Origin: CAYRLW01 sp964425215
Lineage (GTDB): Bacteria > Spirochaetota > Spirochaetia > Treponematales > Breznakiellaceae
Assembly (NCBI GenBank): GCA_964425215.1
Contig: CAYRLW010000013.1
Coordinates: 1-64,000, forward strand
DNA: 64,000 nucleotides
Direction of reading: 5' to 3'
The notes beneath the pieces are model-generated. The model was not told where the DNA came from. It searched no databases and was given only the letters and a program-made list of their open reading frames with translations. Shown here piece by piece: positions 58,059 through 64,000 of the stretch (the first letter of the stretch is position 1; every line of letters begins with the position of its first letter). Made by a program: the position numbers and the translations under genes.

Positions 58059-61004
58059 ATGGCGGGAACGGTCCTTAAGGGAACCCTACGGCTCGATATA
58101 GACCCCATCGGTTTGAACGTGACCCTGGTATTTACCCCCTCGAAGGATGGGTCCGAATGGAACGCCGAGGGCCTTCTTAAATTATTAGGAGAAAAACGCG
58201 TATCCCCCCTTCCGCTTCCCCGCCTGTTGGAAGAAACCCTTCAAAAAGCAACCAAATCAAAGACTACGTTTTCCGCGGTCCTTTGTCAGGGGGTGCCCCC
58301 CGAGGCTCCGGTTCCAGAGCGGGTTATTTGGGCCGATCTCCCCGTGCCGGAGGATTTAGCGGATGCGGTAAAGGAACTCCTGGCCTCCGCGCCCCCACCG
58401 TCGTTGTACCGCCTTCGCGTTGAAAAAATTAAACGGGAAACCATCGTCAAAAAACCCGGTCCCTTACCCTTTCTTCCCCCAAAAGAAGAGGTGGTGGTGA
58501 CGTGGGATAAACGGGAGACCAAGGAAGCCGTAACGGTGGATCCGGAGCTGGTGGATCAACTGTACGCCCCCGCGGGGAGCAAGGTCGGTACCCTTAGTCC
58601 GCCAAAGCCGGGTAAACCGGGGAAGAGCGTTTTCGGTAAGCCCATCCCCCCCGCTATGGATGGGGACCCCCAGTTTCTTTTGGGGGAGGGGCTTGTACGG
58701 GATAAAAACGAGGTACGTTCTACTGTTTCCGGCCTGGTAAGGATTGGAAAAAATTGGGCCGATATCCTTCCGCTGGCCAAACCGTCTTGGAAGGTGGAGC
58801 GGGGAAACGACGGGGCTACCCTGTATTTGTACTTTAAACCCGGGGACCGTCGGTTTCCCCTGCCCCCGGTTTCGGAAATTGTGGAAGCCGCTAAGGCCCT
58901 GGGGGCCACGGAATCGTCCCTGGTTGCCCCAGCGGATATCGAAGGGGTCATGACGAGGGCTATGGAGACCCACGAAGAGCCCCCACCCTTCCCCTTATCC
59001 CTGCGGGTAGACGGGGAAGCTCGGGTAGACGTCTCATCCGACAGGCTCCAGGCCCTTTTGTATATGCGTAAGGGGGTCGGTGGAGGGCTCCCCCTGGATC
59101 TCAAGAAGGTCTCCCAGGTTATCCGGGACGCGCGGCTTAAAAGCTTTAACGCCGAACAGGTAAAAAAGGATATTTTGGATTTTTTTCACGGGAATACGGT
59201 AGAACTGCGGGATTACGTTCTGGCGGAAGGGAAGAGTCCCACCCGGGGCACGGATAAGGAAATAAAACTATTAGTTCAAGTCCTGCCGGAGGATAAACGA
59301 AGCGAATTTATCCAAAGAATAGGCGTTTCGTTGGGGAAAAATCTTTGGGCCGATGGGGAGCGGGGCTTTTCTATCGACACGGTAACCGATGCGGCGCTGG
59401 TTAAAAAGGACACGGTGGTAGCCCAAATTAGTTCCGGTTCCCCCGGGACGGATGGGTTGGACGTTTATGGTCAGGTTCTGCCGGGGCTTCCGGGAAACGA
59501 TCCGGAATTAAAACTCTTTGACGGTCTGGTCCTTCGGGGGACAAACCTGGTGGCCGAAAAAGAGGGTCTCCTTCTGCTCCAAAGGGAGGGAAACCGTTGT
59601 TCCGGCGGGGTGGTAGAGTATCGGGATGCGCTGATCCAGGTTACCGTTTCTCCCGACGGCATGACCGCTATCCTTACCCTGGAAAAAGAATTAGGGGCGG
59701 GGCTTCCCCTTAGCGCCGAACGCATTAATAAGGCCCTGGCGGAAGCGGGGGTACAGCGGGGTATTGACGGTTCGGAGGTGGCGGAAGCCCTTCGGATGGC
59801 CATGGAACGGGGAAATTGTCCCCCACGAATCGTCGCCCGGGGTGAAGGGCCGGTACCCAAGGGGGGGCTAGCCCTTCGGTGGCTTATCAATTTTGCTCCT
59901 CAACCGGTAACCCTGCGGGAAGATGGCCGGTCGGATTATAAGAACCAGAAGCGGTTTGTGGCGGTTTCCGAGGGCCAAGCCTTGGCGGAACTGGTAAGGC
60001 AGGGTAGCCAAGGGAAAGAGGGTTTTACCGTTCAAGGAAAGACCCTGGCTCCGGAAGCGGAGCCCCAAACCGCTGGTCCTGTGGCGGACCACGACGAAAC
60101 GATTCGGGAGGAGCCCATCGATGGGGGTGTCCGTTGGATCGCCGCTCGTTCCGGGGAACTGCGGTTTGAGGAAAACCACGGGACCATTTCTTCGATACAT
60201 ACGGTCCCTGGGGACGTGGGGCTCGCCACGGGGAACCTTAATTTTCCCGGGGAAATTCGCATAGCCGGGAAAATCAGCCCCGGGTATACGGTCGTCGCGG
60301 GGGGCGACGTTATCGTCCAAGGGGTAGTCGAGGCCGCCCTCGTTTCCGCCGGTGGCAGGGCGGTGATAGGTCAAGGGATAATCGGGGCGGGGAAGGGGAT
60401 AGTCCGGTCCCGCCGGACGATTGACGCGGCCTTTGTGGAACAGGCCACCCTTTTAGCGGTGGAAGATATACGGGTAAAGAACAGCTGTCTTCTTTGCAAC
60501 ATAAAAACCAACGGCAAACTCTATTTGGCCGGCGAAAAGGGCGGCCTGGTTGGGGGGCTCTGCAGGGCCCGGATGGGGGTCGACGCCGCGACCGTGGGAT
60601 CCGAACGGGGATCCCGAACGGAAATATCCTTTGGACAGGATTATTTGGTCATGGATCAAATAGAAACCACGGAACGGGAAACCGAGAAGATAAAGAAGGC
60701 CCTGCTGGAACTGGAAAAGCGTCTTAAGCAAAACATTACCACTCCGGTCCCCTTGGAAGCCCTGCGGGCGGAAAAGGTGAAATTGATGAAATTGCTGGAA
60801 AAATATGGAATCCGCCTGTTTACCCTCCGGGAAAAGTACGAAGAACACCACGCCGGCGAGATCCGCGTTCGGGGTACCATCTTCCCGGGGGTGGTTATGG
60901 AAAGCCACGGCCGCTATTATGAGGTAACCCAAAAAAGAAGCCGGGTTGTGTTTTATTTTGACCGGGAGCTGGGACGGATTCAAGAAAAACCCCTCACGGT
61001 GTAG
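58059..61004 (+). CDS. fapA: Flagellar assembly protein A (FapA/DUF342), extended form
   Basis: 981 residues; typical FapA is about 450-650. The C-terminal 450 residues are the standard DUF342: RSGELRFEENHGTISSIHTV, VPGDVGLATGNLNFPGEIRI, GGDVIVQGVVEAALVSAGGR, then the beta-helix and a coiled coil (ETERETEKIKKALLELEKRL). The N-terminal half has extra duplicated segments that repeat the pattern PKPGKPGKSVFGKPIP / SPGTDGLDVYGQVLPGLPGN / GSQGKEGFTVQGKTLAPEAE, so the preceding domain is present about three times. FapA acts as a polymer-forming scaffold in placement of flagella. It follows the MinD/FlhG-like ATPase by 23 nt. Confidence 0.88.
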   Translation: MAGTVLKGTLRLDIDPIGLNVTLVFTPSKDGSEWNAEGLLKLLGEKRVSPLPLPRLLEETLQKATKSKTTFSAVLCQGVPPEAPVPERVIWADLPVPEDLADAVKELLASAPPPSLYRLRVEKIKRETIVKKPGPLPFLPPKEEVVVTWDKRETKEAVTVDPELVDQLYAPAGSKVGTLSPPKPGKPGKSVFGKPIPPAMDGDPQFLLGEGLVRDKNEVRSTVSGLVRIGKNWADILPLAKPSWKVERGNDGATLYLYFKPGDRRFPLPPVSEIVEAAKALGATESSLVAPADIEGVMTRAMETHEEPPPFPLSLRVDGEARVDVSSDRLQALLYMRKGVGGGLPLDLKKVSQVIRDARLKSFNAEQVKKDILDFFHGNTVELRDYVLAEGKSPTRGTDKEIKLLVQVLPEDKRSEFIQRIGVSLGKNLWADGERGFSIDTVTDAALVKKDTVVAQISSGSPGTDGLDVYGQVLPGLPGNDPELKLFDGLVLRGTNLVAEKEGLLLLQREGNRCSGGVVEYRDALIQVTVSPDGMTAILTLEKELGAGLPLSAERINKALAEAGVQRGIDGSEVAEALRMAMERGNCPPRIVARGEGPVPKGGLALRWLINFAPQPVTLREDGRSDYKNQKRFVAVSEGQALAELVRQGSQGKEGFTVQGKTLAPEAEPQTAGPVADHDETIREEPIDGGVRWIAARSGELRFEENHGTISSIHTVPGDVGLATGNLNFPGEIRIAGKISPGYTVVAGGDVIVQGVVEAALVSAGGRAVIGQGIIGAGKGIVRSRRTIDAAFVEQATLLAVEDIRVKNSCLLCNIKTNGKLYLAGEKGGLVGGLCRARMGVDAATVGSERGSRTEISFGQDYLVMDQIETTERETEKIKKALLELEKRLKQNITTPVPLEALRAEKVKLMKLLEKYGIRLFTLREKYEEHHAGEIRVRGTIFPGVVMESHGRYYEVTQKRSRVVFYFDRELGRIQEKPLTV

Positions 61005-61031
61005 GGGAATTCCCTGGGGACGAGGTATACC

Positions 61032-62066
61032 ATGAGTTTAACCGTAGCGTATCCTTCCTGGCTTAAGCCCGAAATTATACCGGGTCTGCCGTTCCGCTGG
61101 TACGGCTTGATGTATTTGATAGCCTTCGGGATCGCGTATCTTTTGTTTAGAAAGCAGGTCCGTGAACGTTCCTACCCCCTAAACGACGATCAAATTTCAT
61201 CGCTCTTTTTTTGGATTATCCTCGGCTTGCTCATCGGTGCCCGGCTGTTCGCTACCATCGTCTACGATACCAGCGGTATATACCTGCAAAAGCCCTATCT
61301 GGTGTTTTGGCCCTTCGACGGGAACCGCTTTGTGGGGCTCCAGGGCATGAGTTACCACGGTGGCCTTCTGGGGGCTACGGCGGCCCTGATCATCTACTGC
61401 GTTCTCCGGCGTATAGACGTTCGGGACGTGGGGGATATGCTCGCTACCGCGGTTCCCCTGGGGTATACCTTTGGCCGGTTGGGGAATTTTATCAACGGGG
61501 AACTGTACGGCCGGGTTACCGCCGCTCCCTGGGGAATGATTTTTCCCCACGCCGAACGGTTTTCTACCCGGTTGGATTGGGTTCGGTCCATCGCCGAAAA
61601 AACGGGCATTCCTTTGACGGACCCCAGCGGGATGGTCAATCTGCCCCGGCATCCGTCCCAGCTCTACGAGGCCCTTTTTGAAGGAGTATTCCTCTGGCTC
61701 GTGCTGTGGCTGTGGCGAAAAAAACGGCCCTATAAGGGTTTTATGATCGGCCTCTACGTGGTAGGGTACGGGCTAATCCGTTTTGTAATCGAATATTTCC
61801 GGGAACCCGACGCCGATTTGGGGTACCGAATCGAGCTGGTAAAAACGGGGATTCCTCCGGCTCTCTTTTCTTCCCCGTTTAATTTTTCTACCGGTCAGAT
61901 CCTCTGTTTTTTAATGATCCTTGGGGGCATCCTTTGGCTTATCATCGCCGCTCGGCTTCCCCGGGGAAAAGAACCGGCAGGAGCTTCGGTACAATACACG
62001 GGGACGTCGGCAAAGGGAAATGAAAAAAAGAAAGAGGGGAGAAAACTGCGGAAAAAATTGCGATAG
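61032..62066 (+). CDS. lgt: Prolipoprotein diacylglyceryl transferase
   Basis: 344 residues, seven membrane helices. Family landmarks: FRWYGLMYLIAFGIAY at the N-terminus, SYHGGLLGA (catalytic HGGL), GRLGNFINGELYGR and a C-terminal ILGGILWL. It attaches diacylglycerol to the lipobox Cys of lipoproteins such as the one at 6478. Usual length is about 270; a loop of about 30 residues (TDPSGMVNLPRHPSQLYEAL region) and a basic C-terminal tail (about 40 residues, KEKK-rich) make it longer. GAGG lies 9-12 nt before ATG. Confidence 0.93.
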   Translation: MSLTVAYPSWLKPEIIPGLPFRWYGLMYLIAFGIAYLLFRKQVRERSYPLNDDQISSLFFWIILGLLIGARLFATIVYDTSGIYLQKPYLVFWPFDGNRFVGLQGMSYHGGLLGATAALIIYCVLRRIDVRDVGDMLATAVPLGYTFGRLGNFINGELYGRVTAAPWGMIFPHAERFSTRLDWVRSIAEKTGIPLTDPSGMVNLPRHPSQLYEALFEGVFLWLVLWLWRKKRPYKGFMIGLYVVGYGLIRFVIEYFREPDADLGYRIELVKTGIPPALFSSPFNFSTGQILCFLMILGGILWLIIAARLPRGKEPAGASVQYTGTSAKGNEKKKEGRKLRKKLR

Positions 62067-62081
62067 AAAGGAGGAACGGGT

Positions 62082-63023
62082 ATGGGGGATGTAAAATCCA
62101 AAGTGGTGCTCGTAACCGGCGGTGCCAGCGGTATCGGCCGCCTGGTAGCCCTGGACTTGGCCCAACGGGGTGGGAGGGTCGTGGTTTGGGACTTGAACGA
62201 AAGGGCCCTAAAGGCACTCGAAGCCGAGGCTTCCGCCCGGAATCTGGTGCTTACCACCATGGTTTGCGACGTTTCGGACCGAAACGCGGTGTACCACCAG
62301 GCGGAACGTATCCAATCCACCCTGGGACCGGTGGACGTGTTGGTGAACAACGCGGGCATCGTGGCGGGTAAGCCCTTTTTAAAGACCGCTGATGAACGGA
62401 TCCTTAAAACTATGGAAGTGAACGTCTTCTCCCATTTTTGGACCCTCAAGGCCTTCCTTCCCTCCATGATAGAACGGAACCAGGGCCATATCGTTACCGT
62501 TTCTTCCGCCGCGGGGATTATCGGGGTAACCGGTTTGGCCGATTATTCGGCGGAAAAATTCGCCGTTTTTGGGCTCCACGAGGCCATCCGTATGGAACTG
62601 CGGCGCCAACGGAGCGCTGTTCAAACCACGGTGGTGTGTCCGTTTTTTATCGATACGGGGATGTTCGCGGGGGTCAAGACCCGGTTCCCCTTCCTTCTGC
62701 CGATTCTGAAAAGCGATTACGCCGCCCGGCGCATCGTTCAAAGCATCCTTAAAAACAAAAAACGGCTTATCATGCCCCGGTTCGTCTACGCGGTGTACCT
62801 GCTCCGGCTCCTTCCCGTGGGGGTCTTCGACGCCATGGCGGACTTTTTTGGGGTCAACCGGTCCATGGACAGCTTTACCGGCCGAGCCCCCACCGCCGAT
62901 TTGGCCGCTTCTACCGCTTCCTCCGCCGGTACCGCTTCTACCGGCTCTTCCGCTTCCGGTACCGTTTCTTCTGGGGATAACGCTTCCGGCGACTCTTCCG
63001 GCTCCGGAGGGTCGATCGTATGA
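62082..63023 (+). CDS. Short-chain dehydrogenase with Ser/Ala/Gly-rich C-terminal tail
   Basis: 313 residues. Rossmann motif VTGGASGIGRLVALDLAQRG (about 10-29), NNAG at LVNNAGIVAG, catalytic Ser in VSSAAGI and Tyr-Lys in YSAEKFAVFG (about 158-162). Related to membrane-associated retinol/17-beta-type SDRs by the C-terminal hydrophobic segment (YAVYLLRLLPVGVFDAMADFF). After about residue 267 comes a low-complexity Thr/Ser/Ala/Gly tail of about 45 residues (STASSAGTASTGSSASG and similar). It is followed without a gap by an aldehyde dehydrogenase (ATGA overlap), so an alcohol-to-acid pair is likely. Confidence 0.82.
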   Translation: MGDVKSKVVLVTGGASGIGRLVALDLAQRGGRVVVWDLNERALKALEAEASARNLVLTTMVCDVSDRNAVYHQAERIQSTLGPVDVLVNNAGIVAGKPFLKTADERILKTMEVNVFSHFWTLKAFLPSMIERNQGHIVTVSSAAGIIGVTGLADYSAEKFAVFGLHEAIRMELRRQRSAVQTTVVCPFFIDTGMFAGVKTRFPFLLPILKSDYAARRIVQSILKNKKRLIMPRFVYAVYLLRLLPVGVFDAMADFFGVNRSMDSFTGRAPTADLAASTASSAGTASTGSSASGTVSSGDNASGDSSGSGGSIV

Positions 63024-64000
63024 ACACCCCCGAGGATGTTGTAGAAAAGATCAATTCCGCCCGGAAAGCCCAGACGATCTGGGCCGCCCTGCCCTTTGCC
63101 GAACGGTCCCGGCGGCTTAAGCCCGTAGAAGCGTATTTGGCCGACCATGGGGACGAGTTGGCGGATCTGATTTGTCGAGATAACGGGAAAACCCGTATCG
63201 ACGCCCTGGCGACGGAGATCCTCCCCGCGGCGATGGCCCTGCGGTATTACCGAAAAAAGGGCCGCCGTTTTTTAGCCCCCCGGCGTATTCACGGGGGCAA
63301 CATTATGATGTTCAACAAACGGAGCTACCTGATCTACGAACCCTACGGCGTGGTGGGCATCATTTCTCCCTGGAATTATCCCTTCTCGATCCCCTTTTCC
63401 GAGGTTGTTATGGCCCTTTTGGCGGGAAACGGGGTAGTTTTAAAAACCGCTTCGGATACGCCCCAGGTGGGCCAGGCCCTAGGGACCCTATTTTCTCAAA
63501 TCGACCTTCCCCCGGGGCTTTTCGCGTACGTTTCTCTGCCGGGAAAAGAGGCGGGACCCGCTTTTATTAACGGGGGGATCGATAAACTCTTTTTTACCGG
63601 TTCCACCGCCGTGGGACGGCAACTGATGGCCCTGGGGGCTCCGCGTTTACTGCCCCTGGTGTTGGAGCTGGGGGGTGCAGACGCGGCTCTGGTCCGCGCG
63701 GACGCGGATCTGGACCGGGCGGCTTTGGGCATCCTCTGGGCGGGGTTTTCAAACGCTGGCCAATCCTGCGGAGGGGTCCAGCGGGTGCTGGTCCATCGGG
63801 GGGTGTACGAACCGTTTTTAGAAAAACTGGGTCAACGGGTACGTTCCCTCCGTCTGGGCCCCCCTTCCGCGTGGACCACCGATATGGGCCCCATGACCAC
63901 AGCGCGCCAAAAGGCGACGGTTCGGGACCAGGTTCGGCGGTGCTTGGGTTCCGGGGCCCGGATTGTCGCCCAGAGCGAAGGTGGGGATTTGGAGGGTGAT
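63020..64000 (+). CDS. Aldehyde dehydrogenase, 3' end outside the window
   Basis: Starts with ATG 63020 overlapping the SDR stop (ATGA) and stays open to the window end (327 codons seen). Landmarks of the family: SPWNYPFSIPFSEVVMALLAG, FFTGSTAVGRQLM, LELGGADAALV (Glu) and the catalytic Cys in SNAGQSCGGVQRVLVHR. NAD(P)-dependent oxidation of an aldehyde to acid is expected. The overlap with the upstream SDR suggests the two act in sequence, SDR producing or interconverting the aldehyde. Full-length enzymes are about 450-500 residues, so roughly a third is missing. Confidence 0.9.
   Translation, partial: MNTPEDVVEKINSARKAQTIWAALPFAERSRRLKPVEAYLADHGDELADLICRDNGKTRIDALATEILPAAMALRYYRKKGRRFLAPRRIHGGNIMMFNKRSYLIYEPYGVVGIISPWNYPFSIPFSEVVMALLAGNGVVLKTASDTPQVGQALGTLFSQIDLPPGLFAYVSLPGKEAGPAFINGGIDKLFFTGSTAVGRQLMALGAPRLLPLVLELGGADAALVRADADLDRAALGILWAGFSNAGQSCGGVQRVLVHRGVYEPFLEKLGQRVRSLRLGPPSAWTTDMGPMTTARQKATVRDQVRRCLGSGARIVAQSEGGDLEGD

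Noticed and set aside
1..64000. CRISPR array, prophage, rRNA operon or complete insertion sequence
   Set aside because: I saw no regularly spaced repeats, no phage structural genes, no rRNA signature and only one IS remnant.

Overview
The window looks like a chromosome segment of a spirochaete (Spirochaetota), most plausibly a Treponema-like or Breznakiellaceae-like lineage. This placement is an inference from gene content and style, not from a marker-gene search. The content that points there is: FapA (DUF342) next to a MinD/FlhG ATPase, a FecR-domain operon divergent from a CHASE2 adenylate cyclase, a MurA with Asp in place of the catalytic Cys, RbsABC-type sugar transport, many exported beta-rich proteins and integron-cassette debris. 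The DNA is GC-rich, with clearly AT-richer patches at about 13.1-14.5 kb and 37.4-38.3 kb that carry toxin-type genes and look imported.

Layout. 0-1 kb: tRNA-Ile2(CAU) with its terminator inside a 70-bp element that is repeated once, then an RRM RNA-binding protein. 1-8 kb: CHASE2 adenylate cyclase, divergent from a four-gene envelope operon (exported protein, beta-barrel, FecR protein, lipoprotein). 7.9-8.5 kb: dead insertion sequence with 24-bp inverted ends. 8.5-13.1 kb: exported protein, unusual chemoreceptor carrying sugar-binding-protein folds, PHP protein. 13.1-14.5 kb: integron-like cassette remnant (MazF fragment, RHH-PIN toxin-antitoxin pair, attC-like hairpins) with no integrase seen. 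14.5-19.7 kb: HD protein, SEC-C protein, DEAD-box helicase, large radical SAM protein.

19.7-37.4 kb is a divergent regulon. The minus operon carries a sugar ABC transporter (binding protein, ATPase, permease), a Gfo/Idh/MocA dehydrogenase, a LacI-family regulator and a two-subunit transketolase. The plus operon carries iolG, iolB, iolD and iolE, followed by an archaeal-type (class II) GAPDH, an archaeal-type PGK, a malic enzyme and a LarA-like nickel-pincer racemase. LacI-type palindromes sit just downstream of both promoters. The set reads as inositol uptake and catabolism with a dedicated lower-carbon module. The usual iolC, iolJ and iolA are not in the window.

37.4-47.1 kb: Fic gene broken by a stop codon, EamA exporter, large secreted zinc-protease/propeller/barrel protein, murA, J-domain protein and two membrane proteins. 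47.1-47.4 kb: AT-rich intergenic region with two perfect DnaA boxes. 47.4-49.8 kb: STAS/zinc-ribbon, YbjN, PspA, winged-helix operon. 50-56.3 kb: SDR, trmJ, a HTH-less NtrC-type regulator, wecG-like, rsmE and ctpA. 56.5-64 kb: membrane protein, MinD/FlhG, FapA, lgt, SDR and an aldehyde dehydrogenase cut by the window end.

Two patterns cross the whole window. At least seven genes have a -35/-10 promoter whose -10 box ends exactly 6 nt before the ATG and have no Shine-Dalgarno, which suggests a systematic class of leaderless mRNAs. A family of palindromes with a 5-nt loop recurs at four unrelated intergenic sites.
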